This document shows, piece by piece, positions 25,250 through 34,209 of a stretch of 62,715 nt of DNA. The stretch is taken from the NCBI GenBank assembly GCA_023819255.1, contig JAMWBU010000008.1, forward strand, positions 1 to 62,715. The letters run 5' to 3'. The translations under genes were made by a program, and so were the position numbers. The notes beneath the pieces are model-generated. The model saw nothing but the letters and a program-made list of their open reading frames with translations, ran no database searches and was not told where the DNA came from. Each line of letters starts with the position of its first letter. Position 1 is the first letter of the stretch. The DNA is from Candidatus Omnitrophota bacterium. GTDB taxonomy: Bacteria; Ratteibacteria; UBA8468; B48-G9; DTJG01.

Positions 25250-28205
25250 GAAAACCGAAAGTATCGATATTATGAAATGAACCAAAAACAGGCACCCATG
25301 AAGAAGATTCCATCGTCCATTTTTTTTGCTGACCTGGCAGTGTTTTAGATAAGTAGCAATTCCTGCAGAAATTAACCCTGTATTCGGATTGAGGAGTGAA
25401 CTTTATTGAGGAAAAAGGAATTTTAATCTCTGCTGTCCATAATTCATTTTCCACGCTGGTTGCATATCTGACACCGCTTGCGTTCCATTTAATGTTTTCC
25501 ATTGAGAAGTTTTTGATGTCAGGTATGTACAGGTCAGTAAATGCGTTATCAGGTCCTATCAGAAATTGATAACTGCTTTTTGTATCAGGAGCAAAAAATA
25601 TCTCACAGCTTTCAGAATCCCAGATTGTGCCATCAACAGTGTCAGGATGAATAAATTTCTTGAATTCCTTTTCAGGTAGATAAGCTCGGATTCCGATGTA
25701 AAAATTTTCCCTGTCGTGAAGGAGCAAAAATTCTGTTTGAGCGACTGCGGGCGCATTGTATAAGTCAACAAACTTATCAAGAATAATTGCTTGTTTCCAG
25801 AATGCTTCATCCAGTTTTCCATCAATTTTCACAATAGCGGATGTCTCCGGCACAACGATGTTTTTGTTTTTATCAACGCCGGACGATGCAGAGTATTTCT
25901 TGCTTGCCATCTCAAAAGGCATAAATCCCTTGAGGATTTTTTCAACCCTTTTATGATATGGCTCGTTCCCGCGGGTAATCCTTTCTGCTTCCTTAAGATA
26001 ACCCATAACCTGATTAACAAATTCAGGCGGGTATGTTTTATTCCAGCAGGTGTCCCAGTCCCATTTGAGTTCCTTATCCTTTGTCTCAGGGTTTAAAAAC
26101 GCCTGTTCCATAGTTTCATAAAATTTTTGAATCAAGGATTCAGCAGGTCCGAAGAATTGATAATACTCTTTAAGTATGGCGTCAACATCAAGACTGGAAT
26201 CCCATAATAGCCTGAATCCCGCATAAACATTGATCTGGTCCATCATCCAGTCCTGCCACGAATTCTGTAAAGTCCCAGAAGTGTCTTTATTGCACAATTC
26301 AATTACATGTCCCTTTACGCGATTACCTTCAACAAGATATGTTTCAGGCAAAATATGCGGAAAAATCGCAGGGGCTCCATAAAGACCGGGTTTCCATCGA
26401 TACAGCCAGTAATCCCATACATAGAGGTTCTGGACTTTGTTGCTCCATTGTTTAATTTCTGATACATACCTGAATTTAGAGTCCTGTTTCCACGGGTTTT
26501 TCAGTTCGTCAGGCACACACAAGGTCACTGCCACATTGGGTTGAAAATGCACATCTTCAGGCGGGATTCTATAGCCAGCGTAAGCGCAGCAGGTGATAAA
26601 ACGGTCAGGATGTGTTTTATAAATTTCTTCTGCCACTTTGTTAACAAATGTCCATATTGCGTAACTGTGTGTTTTTCCCTCAGGTTCATCAGGTCTTAAA
26701 AGCGCCTGGCAGTTTTTGCACTGGCAGTAATATATCTCATTGCTATCTCCGGGCATCACTGTAAAATACTTGAGTCCCTTTTGTTTATCAAACCGTTCCC
26801 TTGCTTCTTTTACAACTGTGTTGACAACTTCAGGATTGCTATAACACAGATGGCCATTTTTTCTGCCGCCAGGGTCGACCGTATTCAATCTCTCTCCGTT
26901 TCTCTGCAGGGCAAACCATTCAGGATGCTGTTTTCCGTATTTTTCATTCCATGTGGCAAAAGAGTGCATTCCTACTGGATTGCCATCCACCCCGCCCCAT
27001 CTCATTCTTCTCCACCAGACCCATGCGTCTTCAGCGGCAATTCCGTCAGGTATTGCATAAAAGGCAAATCTTGTCTGGTATGACGGAGAACCATGCCAGA
27101 AAATGTTTCCGATTGCTATGTTTTTGTGCTTTGGAACAAATCTGCCATCTTCTCCTGGCCAGTACCAGCGAACGCCAAGCACTCTCTCAAGAAATTCATA
27201 TGTGGCAAAAAGGGTTCCAAAAGGTATCAGATCCTTGCCCACAGGATGAATATCAAGATTACTATCACCACCTGATATAACAAGGGAATCGCCTATTCTT
27301 CTGATAACCCAGGTGTCAGGAGGAAGAATATCAGGGGAAATGCCAAATTCAACAGATAACTTTGTAGAACCTATATGAATTGATGGCACTGATATGTTTT
27401 CTGTATCATTAACCACAGCAAGAGTTGTGCCTGTGCTTAGCTGAATATGTTCATTCAGTTCCTTTATCGCGTACTGAACGGTTTTTGTGGGAGAACTGCT
27501 TGTAACAATCACTGCGATGGGCTTTCCATCTTTTACAATATCAAGGGCAGATGCATCCTGTTCAAGAAATCGGGTAAAAAAAAACGAAGTTTTCTGTTGT
27601 TCCTCTTTAGATTTCTGTTGTTTATTTTCAGTTTCAGATTTGTTGCCAGAATCTGCCTCAACAATTGAGCATTCATCGACAATGAGAATAGTTGGATTTG
27701 AGGAATTTTTGACATATATTTGAAAATCAGCGGAATTCACATTTTCCTGCGCGGGTATTTCGCAGTTAAAAGCCAGTTCAGTCCAATCAGAAGATGCGAT
27801 ATCAATACCCTCAGATTTTCCGAAAAGATACTGATAGTTTTTTCCGTCAAAATGCCTGAATCTTACCTGAACATATGGCTTTTCTGCGCCAGAGATTCTC
27901 TTAATTTTTGCCTTGAAAGACACGGTCTTTCCCTTGAACATCTCAAATTCCTTTCTGATCAGATAAAATGTCACAGAAACAATCCGTTCACTGGTTTTTC
28001 CACAATCAATTCTCAAAGACGGAGGCGAATTTACAAAGATTTCGTTTTCAAGGGCAACCGAACCATCTGCAAAACCCTTGCTTACAATGGGCCAGGATTT
28101 TGTGGCAAAAGATTTTTTGAAATCAATTTTAAGCGGCTGTTCTGCGTTAAGGCATAAGCTGGATAGAAAAATCAGCAAAAACAATAGCGCAATCCTTTTA
28201 TGCAT
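25233..28205 (-). CDS. Secreted DUF4838 protein with alpha-glucuronidase-like N part and CBM9-like tail
   Basis: This 990-residue protein starts with a signal peptide (MHKRIALLFLLIFLSSLCLNA). Residues 25-180 look like a beta-sandwich binding module. Residues 210-330 resemble the alpha-glucuronidase N-terminal domain (TVQYAIKELNEHIQLSTGTTL). A large DUF4838 barrel follows, with RVRWYWPGEDGRFVP-like and YFTVMPGDSNEIYYCQCKNC segments. The last 190 residues (KIDGKLDEAFWKQA...DRENFYIGIRAYL) match a CBM9-like/DOMON sugar-binding domain. It probably attacks glycans outside the cell or in the periplasm. The gene is third in line after a GntR-type regulator and a prepilin-like gene; GGAGG precedes it. 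Confidence 0.8.
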   Translation of the reverse strand: MHKRIALLFLLIFLSSLCLNAEQPLKIDFKKSFATKSWPIVSKGFADGSVALENEIFVNSPPSLRIDCGKTSERIVSVTFYLIRKEFEMFKGKTVSFKAKIKRISGAEKPYVQVRFRHFDGKNYQYLFGKSEGIDIASSDWTELAFNCEIPAQENVNSADFQIYVKNSSNPTILIVDECSIVEADSGNKSETENKQQKSKEEQQKTSFFFTRFLEQDASALDIVKDGKPIAVIVTSSSPTKTVQYAIKELNEHIQLSTGTTLAVVNDTENISVPSIHIGSTKLSVEFGISPDILPPDTWVIRRIGDSLVISGGDSNLDIHPVGKDLIPFGTLFATYEFLERVLGVRWYWPGEDGRFVPKHKNIAIGNIFWHGSPSYQTRFAFYAIPDGIAAEDAWVWWRRMRWGGVDGNPVGMHSFATWNEKYGKQHPEWFALQRNGERLNTVDPGGRKNGHLCYSNPEVVNTVVKEARERFDKQKGLKYFTVMPGDSNEIYYCQCKNCQALLRPDEPEGKTHSYAIWTFVNKVAEEIYKTHPDRFITCCAYAGYRIPPEDVHFQPNVAVTLCVPDELKNPWKQDSKFRYVSEIKQWSNKVQNLYVWDYWLYRWKPGLYGAPAIFPHILPETYLVEGNRVKGHVIELCNKDTSGTLQNSWQDWMMDQINVYAGFRLLWDSSLDVDAILKEYYQFFGPAESLIQKFYETMEQAFLNPETKDKELKWDWDTCWNKTYPPEFVNQVMGYLKEAERITRGNEPYHKRVEKILKGFMPFEMASKKYSASSGVDKNKNIVVPETSAIVKIDGKLDEAFWKQAIILDKFVDLYNAPAVAQTEFLLLHDRENFYIGIRAYLPEKEFKKFIHPDTVDGTIWDSESCEIFFAPDTKSSYQFLIGPDNAFTDLYIPDIKNFSMENIKWNASGVRYATSVENELWTAEIKIPFSSIKFTPQSEYRVNFCRNCYLSKTLPGQQKKWTMESSSWVPVFGSFHNIDTFGFLKISN

Positions 28206-28228
28206 AGATTTCTTTCCTCCTTATTTTT

Positions 28229-28987
28229 TTAATATCCCCAGCCCCACAAATCGCTTTTAATGATTGAGGGATAAGCAGGCGTTACATAAGGCGCGCACAG
28301 TGTATTATAGTTCATTCCTGCGACATGGCCATCGGCAAAACCAACATTCGCTATTGAAGAATGTCTTAAAGCCACTTTTGACATTGGTGTATTTAACTTG
28401 GATGGGTCTAAATCAAAGTTTGACGCGCCTGATGGATCAAAACTGTCCACGAAAACAAGCGTCTGGTCCGGTTTTTTTATCTGAGATTCTTTTTTCTTCC
28501 CTTCTCTGTATTTATCAGGGGAACTGGGAGGATATCCTAATGCCGTGGTATCCTCACCACCAACCCCGTATCTATTCATTCCGTAAGAAATAAAGGCGCT
28601 TGTGGTTGTTCCAGGAATATAGTATTTTGCAACTGAAGGGCATAAGAAAATATTTTCTCTGGTAAGCAGGTATAAATAGAGTCGATTCTGACCTGGCTGG
28701 AAATATGTGCGGTATCTAACAGTGGTATATGGTATCAAAAGATATACCCAGTTCACTCTGTCATAATATCCCCATGTAGTATAAGGATTGCAAACAGGCA
28801 GGTATCCATTATAATCATCAATATAGAGCCGCCAGATCAACAGTATTTGTTTCAGATTATTCATACAGACTGCCTGTCTTGCTTTCTCCCTTGCTTTTGA
28901 TAGGGCAGGTAAAAGCATTGCTCCAAGTATGGCTATTATGGCAACAACCACAAGCAATTCTATAAGCGTAAATCCTTTCTTTTTCAT
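28229..28987 (-). CDS. Prepilin-like protein with H-x-DG-type C terminus
   Basis: This 252-residue protein begins [24 protein letters not shown], a type IV prepilin cleavage and methylation motif (G/FTLIE) with its hydrophobic helix. [17 protein letters not shown] and NNLKQI follow. Near the C terminus [20 protein letters not shown] is the H-x-DG tail common in PVC-group prepilin-like paralogues. Such proteins are processed by prepilin peptidase and exposed at the surface; the large paralogue families have no settled role. A strong GGAGGGAGGTG site precedes the start. It lies 23 nt before the DUF4838 gene and 43 nt after the regulator. Confidence 0.9.
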   Translation of the reverse strand: MKKKGFTLIELLVVVAIIAILGAMLLPALSKAREKARQAVCMNNLKQILLIWRLYIDDYNGYLPVCNPYTTWGYYDRVNWVYLLIPYTTVRYRTYFQPGQNRLYLYLLTRENIFLCPSVAKYYIPGTTTSAFISYGMNRYGVGGEDTTALGYPPSSPDKYREGKKKESQIKKPDQTLVFVDSFDPSGASNFDLDPSKLNTPMSKVALRHSSIANVGFADGHVAGMNYNTLCAPYVTPAYPSIIKSDLWGWGY

Positions 28988-29030
28988 CTTTCACCTCCCT
29001 CCGTTAAGAAAAAAATTGCTGCTACTTTTT

Positions 29031-30116
29031 TTATGTTGATGCCCTTGTTATAAGTTCTGGCTCTAAGGTCATAACAACAGGTTCGCATACCCGGTTATTT
29101 GAGCGTTTAACAATGAGCTCAACTGATTTTATTCCCTGTTGTTCAAGTTTACTATCAACAGTAGTAAGAGGCGGTATTGAAAATCGCGATTCTCCGCGAT
29201 TGTCAAAGCCTGTCACAGCGATGTCTTCCGGGACGCCGATACCATTTTTTTCACAATATTCAAGCACATTCATTGCTATAACATCGCTCGCGCACACAAT
29301 GGCAGTTGGTCCCGGAGACAGGGAAAGTAATTGCTGAACGTTATGCCAGATCTTGCTGCGTTCAATATCCGTTGTTACTCTTATAAAGTCCATATTCAAA
29401 GATACAGCTCTCTCTTTTAATGTTTCCATAAATCCCTTGAGTCTCAGATAGAATGTCGGGAAGTTTATATCTTTGGTAAGATATGCGATGTTTTTATGTC
29501 CTTTATTGATAAGATGCTCAACAGCCAGTCTTATTCCTTTTTCATAATCAGTTTTTGTCATTGAAAATCCTTGGTAATTTTCAAAACAGTGGAGCAAGAC
29601 AGGCCGAATATCTGATTTCAGCAATTGGAAGTTAGACGGATTTTTTTCAAACCAATCCTTAAAATCATAAAGAAGCTGGCCTGCCATTAAGACATCTTTT
29701 TCTATGAAATCTTTTAGATGTGAAAAAAAGAACCTGTGTCCTATCGTGGTTATCTTTATGTTATAGAAGTCTTCATTTGCATGTAGTCCTTTAAGTAATT
29801 GGTTTATTACAAAATAATCACCTATCCCTGCAGGGTTCTGATCAAGATATAGAGAACCTACGATGAAAAAAACTTCTTTTTGAATATGGCTGCGAGTTAC
29901 AATTGCCCCGCGACGACGGATTGGTAAAATCCAGCCTTCATTTTTGAGTTCCTGAAATACTCTTTTTGCGGTTATTCTGCTTACATTGAACTTCTGACAT
30001 ATCTCATCAATGGTGTAAAAATGCCCCCCAACCGGATATTCTCCATTCTCTAAACTCTTTTTGAGAATCTCAAGAATTTCTTGCCACCTGCTTTTTGGGT
30101 ATATCTTAATTTCCAT
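29031..30116 (-). CDS. GntR-type regulator with LacI-like sugar-sensing domain
   Basis: This 361-residue protein has an N-terminal GntR winged helix (PVGGHFYTIDEICQKFNVSRITAKRVFQELKNEGWI). A periplasmic-binding-protein-like domain of the LacI type follows, with NKGHKNIAYLTKD, PTAIVCASDVIAMNVLEYC and VPEDIAVTGFDNRGES. This AraR-like combination senses a sugar in the cytoplasm. It is the first gene of a reverse-strand run with the prepilin-like and DUF4838 genes, so it probably controls that run. A TTGACA promoter stands close to its ATG. Confidence 0.92.
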   Translation of the reverse strand: MEIKIYPKSRWQEILEILKKSLENGEYPVGGHFYTIDEICQKFNVSRITAKRVFQELKNEGWILPIRRRGAIVTRSHIQKEVFFIVGSLYLDQNPAGIGDYFVINQLLKGLHANEDFYNIKITTIGHRFFFSHLKDFIEKDVLMAGQLLYDFKDWFEKNPSNFQLLKSDIRPVLLHCFENYQGFSMTKTDYEKGIRLAVEHLINKGHKNIAYLTKDINFPTFYLRLKGFMETLKERAVSLNMDFIRVTTDIERSKIWHNVQQLLSLSPGPTAIVCASDVIAMNVLEYCEKNGIGVPEDIAVTGFDNRGESRFSIPPLTTVDSKLEQQGIKSVELIVKRSNNRVCEPVVMTLEPELITRAST

Positions 30117-30127
30117 TTTTTTATTAT

Positions 30128-30156
30128 TGTATACCTTAAAACAAGAAAAATGTCAA
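30128..30156 (-). promoter_or_regulatory. Consensus promoter of the first GntR-type regulator
   Basis: On the reverse strand, TTGACA (30156-30151), 17 nt and TATACA (30133-30128) lie 11 nt before the ATG. No Shine-Dalgarno sequence is visible, so the leader is only a few bases. Confidence 0.75.
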
Positions 30157-30197
30157 GGGTTCAAATTGTCTATCAATAAATCTTTGCCCTTTTGTTA

Positions 30198-30225
30198 TTT
30201 ACAATTTTCCAAGCTGATGTAAAAT
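30198..30225 (+). promoter_or_regulatory. Leaderless promoter of larB
   Basis: TTTACA (30198-30203), 16 nt and TAAAAT (30220-30225) end 8 nt before the ATG at 30234. This excludes the longer frame that would start at TTG 30192, inside the promoter. Confidence 0.65.
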
Positions 30226-30233
30226 ATAAAAAT

Positions 30234-30974
30234 ATGGATATAAGAAAAATTGAAGAAATTTTGAGGGAGTACAAAAGAGACAATCTAACCCTTGAAGAAG
30301 TTCTTGAAGAACTGAAATTCCTTCCATTTGCCGAACTTTATCACTCAAAAATAGACCACCACAGGACACTAAGATCTGGCTTTCCAGAAATTATTTATGG
30401 CGAAGGGAAAAAGATAGAACATCTATTAGAAATAATCTCTGAATTTGTGAAAAGATATGAAAAATTTATTGCTACAAGAATTTCTCGGCATCAGGCAGAT
30501 GAAATACTGAAAAAATTTCCGTCCCTTGTTTATTATCCTGAAGCAAGAGTGCTGACATCCAGAAAACCAGAAAAACAAAAGATAAATGAAGTTGCAGTGA
30601 TATGCGCAGGAACGAGCGATTATCCAGTGGCAGAAGAGGCAGCTGTAATACTTGAAATACTTGGCAAAGGCGTTGAAAGAATTTATGATGTCGGAGTAAG
30701 CGGAATCCACAGAATTGTGCCTAACCTGAAAAAAATAAACAGATGCAAAATTCTTATTGTTGTTGCAGGTATGGAAGGAGCGCTACCTTCTGTGGTTGCA
30801 GGGCTTACAGGAAAGCCTGTTATTGGAGTTCCGACATCAGTTGGATATGGAACAAATCTTAAAGGATTTGCGCCGTTGCTTACAATGTTGAACAGTTGCG
30901 CTCCAGTTGTTGTCGTTAACATTGACAATGGCTTTGGCGCAGCGTTTTTTTCGTACCTTGTATTGAAGAAATGA
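30234..30974 (+). CDS. larB: LarB-like nickel-pincer cofactor biosynthesis carboxylase
   Basis: The 247-residue protein has a C-terminal PurE-like domain with VAVICAGTSDYPVAEEAAVILE, VYDVGVSGIHR-like RIYDVGVSGIHRIV, and GMEGALPSVVAGLTGKPVIGVPTSVGYG. These are the LarB signature. LarB carboxylates and hydrolyses nicotinic acid adenine dinucleotide, the first step to the nickel pincer cofactor of lactate racemase and related epimerases. LarC, LarE and LarA are not in the window. nikR and the metal transporter show other nickel handling in this genome. The start is set by the promoter position. Confidence 0.9.
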   Translation: MDIRKIEEILREYKRDNLTLEEVLEELKFLPFAELYHSKIDHHRTLRSGFPEIIYGEGKKIEHLLEIISEFVKRYEKFIATRISRHQADEILKKFPSLVYYPEARVLTSRKPEKQKINEVAVICAGTSDYPVAEEAAVILEILGKGVERIYDVGVSGIHRIVPNLKKINRCKILIVVAGMEGALPSVVAGLTGKPVIGVPTSVGYGTNLKGFAPLLTMLNSCAPVVVVNIDNGFGAAFFSYLVLKK

Positions 30975-31020
30975 TTATTCTATAGTCTGGTAAAAAGATT
31001 TCATTGAAAAAGGAAGACAA

Positions 31021-31344
31021 ATGAATAGAATTCCTTTTGTAGTTTTTGCTTCGGCAATCTTGTTTTCTGGCTGCGCGATTTTGCCTTCTTACAGAGCCGA
31101 AATGGAAGGCAGGAAGATGATAACCGACTACCCGATGAATAAGGCAGTCATTGCAAGAGCAATAAAGGAACACCGACTTGTTTATGGTATGACAATGGAA
31201 GAAGTAGTGGCAAGCTGGGGAAATCCTGAGATCGAGCATGAGTTAATAATAAACAACAGAGTTTATTACTCCTGGGCGTACAAAAAGAATTATAGAACCC
31301 GAGTACTTTATTTTTATCGTGGCATTCTTGTTGACATAAAATAG
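31021..31344 (+). CDS. BamE/SmpA-like small lipoprotein
   Basis: This 107-residue protein has a leader ending in the lipobox LFSGC. LVYGMTMEEVVASWGNPE follows near residue 60, then VYYSWAYKK and VLYFYRGILVDI. This pattern fits BamE/OmlA-fold lipoproteins that support outer-membrane protein assembly. AAGGAAG precedes the start. It is three bases upstream of dcd and so in the same operon. Confidence 0.62.
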   Translation: MNRIPFVVFASAILFSGCAILPSYRAEMEGRKMITDYPMNKAVIARAIKEHRLVYGMTMEEVVASWGNPEIEHELIINNRVYYSWAYKKNYRTRVLYFYRGILVDIK

Positions 31345-31347
31345 GAT

Positions 31348-31887
31348 ATGGTCTTTTCAGATAAATGGATTAAGAGAAACGCAAAAAAGGGGATGATTGA
31401 GCCATTTTTCATATCAAGCGTGAAAAATTCAGTTATGAGTTATGGCGTTTCTTCCTACGGATATGATTTTAAACTTGCTGATGAATTCAAAATTTTTATA
31501 GGGAAAAATCCGATTGACCCAAAAAATCCAGATTCTGGTTCTTTCATCGACTTTACAGGAAAGGTATGCGAAATTCCACCCCATAGTTTTGCTCTTGGAA
31601 GGAGCGTGGAATACTTTAGAATCCCAAGAAACTGTCTTGGCATCTGTTTTGGAAAATCAAGCTACGCCCGTTCTGGAATAGTTGTTTATGTAACGCCTCT
31701 TGAACCTGAATGGGAAGGAAATATTACAGTAATGATTGCAAATCTTGCGCCTGTTCCAAACAGGGTATATGCGGACGAAGGAATATGTCAGGTTGTTTTT
31801 CTTAAGGCATCTTCTGTGTGCGAAAAATCATATGCGGACAAAAAAGGGAAATACCAGAAATCCTGCGGCATCATACTTGGCAGATAG
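31348..31887 (+). CDS. dcd: dCTP deaminase
   Basis: This 179-residue protein carries the Dcd/Dut motifs SSYGYDFKLAD, the catalytic GKSSYARSG and TPLEPEWEGNITVMIAN, with the catalytic Glu in this last stretch. QVVFL follows near residue 150. It converts dCTP to dUTP on the way to dTMP, which fits the ThyA-like gene at 59742. The length is close to the usual 175-195. Confidence 0.92.
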   Translation: MVFSDKWIKRNAKKGMIEPFFISSVKNSVMSYGVSSYGYDFKLADEFKIFIGKNPIDPKNPDSGSFIDFTGKVCEIPPHSFALGRSVEYFRIPRNCLGICFGKSSYARSGIVVYVTPLEPEWEGNITVMIANLAPVPNRVYADEGICQVVFLKASSVCEKSYADKKGKYQKSCGIILGR

Positions 31888-32248
31888 TAAGGCAAAAATT
31901 GAGGCAGGGATTGACATCCTTGAAAGAGAAAGAATTAAAAAGGCAATAATCAGTTATGGAAACAGTTTTTTGAAAAGAATCTTCACACAGCAAGAAATCA
32001 GCAGTTTTCCGGAAAAGAAAGAACTCTATTTTTCCATCGGATTTTCGTTGAAAGAGGCATTCTGGAAAACCCTGCCGTCAAGGATTCAGAAAAAAACATA
32101 TTTTGATGACATCGAAGTTATATGGAAAAACAATAATCCTGAGATTTTTCTTTCAGGAAAGAAAGCAAAAAATATCCATACATCTCTTTTTTTTGATGAA
32201 AAAGTTGTTATGACCTCTGTTATGAGACAAAGAAAGAGGACATCGTGA
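31877..32248 (+). CDS. acpS: Holo-[acyl-carrier-protein] synthase
   Basis: From TTG 31877 the protein has about 123 residues, the family length. A longer frame from 31736 lies inside dcd and is unlikely. AGIDILERERIKKAI carries the metal Asp, FLKRIFTQQE is the usual FxxRxFTxxE segment, and GFSLKEAFWKTL carries the catalytic Glu and Lys. The end is divergent: the usual SLSH reads TSLFFDEKVV. It attaches phosphopantetheine to ACP. The start overlaps dcd by 11 nt and the stop overlaps the hldD start. Confidence 0.72.
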   Translation: MADSKAKIEAGIDILERERIKKAIISYGNSFLKRIFTQQEISSFPEKKELYFSIGFSLKEAFWKTLPSRIQKKTYFDDIEVIWKNNNPEIFLSGKKAKNIHTSLFFDEKVVMTSVMRQRKRTS

Positions 32249-33249
32249 AAACATTTCATATTGTTACGGGTGGAATAGGTTTTATAGGAAGCGCGCTTAT
32301 CTGGAAGATGAACCAGATGGGTATTGATAATATTATTATTGTTGATTCTCCTGGCAGGCAGGATTCATGGAAAAATCTTTTGAACTTAAAATTTGAAGAT
32401 ATTTTGAGCAAGGACTATTTCATTCATAAGATTGAGCAGAATAAATTCAAAAACAGTATTTGCGGCATTCTGCATATGGGAGCGTGTTCAGATACAACAG
32501 AGCCAAACACAGGATTTTTGCTTGACAACAATTATCAATACACAAAAATACTTGCTCAATGGGCAATTGAAAATAGATGCCGATTTGTTTATGCATCTTC
32601 TGCAGCCACCTATGGAAATGGGCCTGATTTTTCGGATAGTGAAGAAAGGCTGCCCCTTTTGAGACCATTGAATATGTATGGCTACTCAAAACATCTGTTT
32701 GACCTGTGGGCGTACAAAAACAAGGTTCTTTCAAAGATAGCAGGCCTTAAATTTTTCAATGTTTTTGGGCCGAACGAGTACCATAAGGGCGATATGAGAA
32801 GCGTGGTTGTCAAGAAATTTTTTGAAATTCAAAATACAGGTTCAGCTAAGCTTTTTAAATCATATAAACCAGAATATTCTCATGGCGAACAGAAAAGAGA
32901 TTTTATTTATATCAAGGACGCAGTAAAGATGGCTCTTTTTATCTATTCAAATCCGTCCGTCAACGGGATATTCAATATAGGAACAGGCGTTGCAAGAAGT
33001 TTCAATGATTTGGTAAGATGCATATTCAAAACACTATCAAAGAAAGAAAAAATAGAATACATTGATATGCCTGATTCGATAAAAAACTCTTACCAGTATT
33101 TCACCTGCGCGGATATTTCAAAAATAAGAAAAGCAGGATACAGGGAAGACATATCAACGCTTGAATCTGCAATCGATGACTATATTAAAAACTATCTTCT
33201 TTCAAACGACCATTACCTGAGAATCAGCCAGGTCGAATCTTTTCATTAA
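32245..33249 (+). CDS. hldD: ADP-L-glycero-D-manno-heptose 6-epimerase
   Basis: This 334-residue short-chain dehydrogenase-fold protein starts at GTG. It has a TGGIGFIGS dinucleotide motif and the HldD-specific ILHMGACSDTTE, FVYASSAATYGNG and FFNVFGPNEYHKGDMRS. The catalytic YxxxK reads YGYSK. It makes ADP-L,D-heptose for LPS inner core, in line with lptE and an LPS-bearing outer membrane. The start overlaps the acpS stop (GTGA). Confidence 0.93.
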   Translation: MKTFHIVTGGIGFIGSALIWKMNQMGIDNIIIVDSPGRQDSWKNLLNLKFEDILSKDYFIHKIEQNKFKNSICGILHMGACSDTTEPNTGFLLDNNYQYTKILAQWAIENRCRFVYASSAATYGNGPDFSDSEERLPLLRPLNMYGYSKHLFDLWAYKNKVLSKIAGLKFFNVFGPNEYHKGDMRSVVVKKFFEIQNTGSAKLFKSYKPEYSHGEQKRDFIYIKDAVKMALFIYSNPSVNGIFNIGTGVARSFNDLVRCIFKTLSKKEKIEYIDMPDSIKNSYQYFTCADISKIRKAGYREDISTLESAIDDYIKNYLLSNDHYLRISQVESFH

Positions 33250-34024
33250 TCCTGAAGCTGATTTTGTTAAAAAGAAAACCCGCGCAGGCAATATATCCAG
33301 CGTGTGTTGAAGCGCTTTCTCCATGCGTCTGACCCTGAAGAACAAACAATTCAGGTTTAATCAATTTTGACGCCGCGAATAATTTAGCATAGAATTCAAA
33401 GCATTTTCTTTCATCTATTCTGGGATCTTTTTCTCCGATTGAAATAAACAAAAACCTGTCAGCAAGCTTTGATACAAGGTTTTCTGCGTTTGCCAAAAGC
33501 ACAATTTCATTCTTTTCGTGATTCCTGAACTCTTTCAGAGCGCAAAGGTCAGTAACAGGCGCAAAAACAGCAGCTGCATAAACTCTTCTGTCATAAGCCA
33601 TTATATGCATAGCAGCAAACCCACCTCTGGAAACGCCTGTCATTACAACAGTTTCTTTCCACGCAAGGTTTTCTTTTAGAGCGATATCAATGATTTTTGA
33701 GCCAACATTTCTGATTTTTTCAAAAATATCTATGCCGCTGGAAATTGCGTTTGCCCATCCTTGGATACCTTCTCCATACTCATCAACAAGCTCTCCATGA
33801 TTTGGAAGGTCAAAGGATGCCACATTATAACCAGCGGAAAGGAAAATGTTTGGAATTGCGTTGTAGACTGGATTGGTAAATACTGTTTTCCAATCAGTGG
33901 CAATGGCTATCAACAAAACCGGCCTATCGCTTTTGTTTTCAGGTATCCTTACGGCAAAACGATATTTCTGATTCTGTATCCTGAACTCGTAGATATTTTC
34001 AAGATAACCCGGGTTATCAATCAT
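33224..34024 (-). CDS. Alpha/beta-hydrolase, dienelactone-hydrolase/esterase-like
   Basis: This 266-residue protein has the alpha/beta hydrolase core. VASFDLPNHGE follows strand 4. The nucleophile elbow is GVSRG (Ser near residue 128), and the probable acid and base are Asp in GEKDPRIDE and His in GQTHGES. It hydrolyses an ester or amide that cannot be named. It ends convergent with hldD, overlapping by 26 nt, and follows the Cys-rich small gene on the same strand. Confidence 0.8.
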   Translation of the reverse strand: MIDNPGYLENIYEFRIQNQKYRFAVRIPENKSDRPVLLIAIATDWKTVFTNPVYNAIPNIFLSAGYNVASFDLPNHGELVDEYGEGIQGWANAISSGIDIFEKIRNVGSKIIDIALKENLAWKETVVMTGVSRGGFAAMHIMAYDRRVYAAAVFAPVTDLCALKEFRNHEKNEIVLLANAENLVSKLADRFLFISIGEKDPRIDERKCFEFYAKLFAASKLIKPELFVLQGQTHGESASTHAGYIACAGFLFNKISFRINEKIRPG

Positions 34025-34035
34025 TTTTTAACAGC

Positions 34036-34182
34036 TTACTTTTTAACCCTCATTGGCATACCACAACACATCGGGATTTCCTGGTCTTTTCCCACGGTTT
34101 TTGTAGGACATTTTTCAGGCGCTACAGCGCATTCATATTCCTTTTTTTCTTTTTCTTTTCTTGAGCCACAGCACCAGCACAT
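34036..34182 (-). CDS. Small Cys-rich, Lys-rich protein of 48 residues
   Basis: This short frame is preceded by AAAGGGGGTG at good distance from its ATG. It encodes 48 residues with seven cysteines, starting MCWCCGSRKEKEK and ending PMCCGMPMRVKK. Cysteines fall at positions 2, 4, 5, 18, 25, 39 and 40, as in small zinc- or iron-binding proteins. It sits between rubrerythrin and the hydrolase on one strand, so it likely belongs to the oxygen-defence operon as a redox or metal-binding partner. No family was recognised. Confidence 0.72.
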   Translation of the reverse strand: MCWCCGSRKEKEKKEYECAVAPEKCPTKTVGKDQEIPMCCGMPMRVKK

Positions 34183-34209
34183 ATTTTTCACCCCCTTTAT
34201 TTCAAATGG

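Noticed and set aside
31736-31876. Longer acpS start inside dcd
   Set aside because: The extra residues overlap dcd in another frame and match nothing; AcpS length fits the start at TTG 31877.
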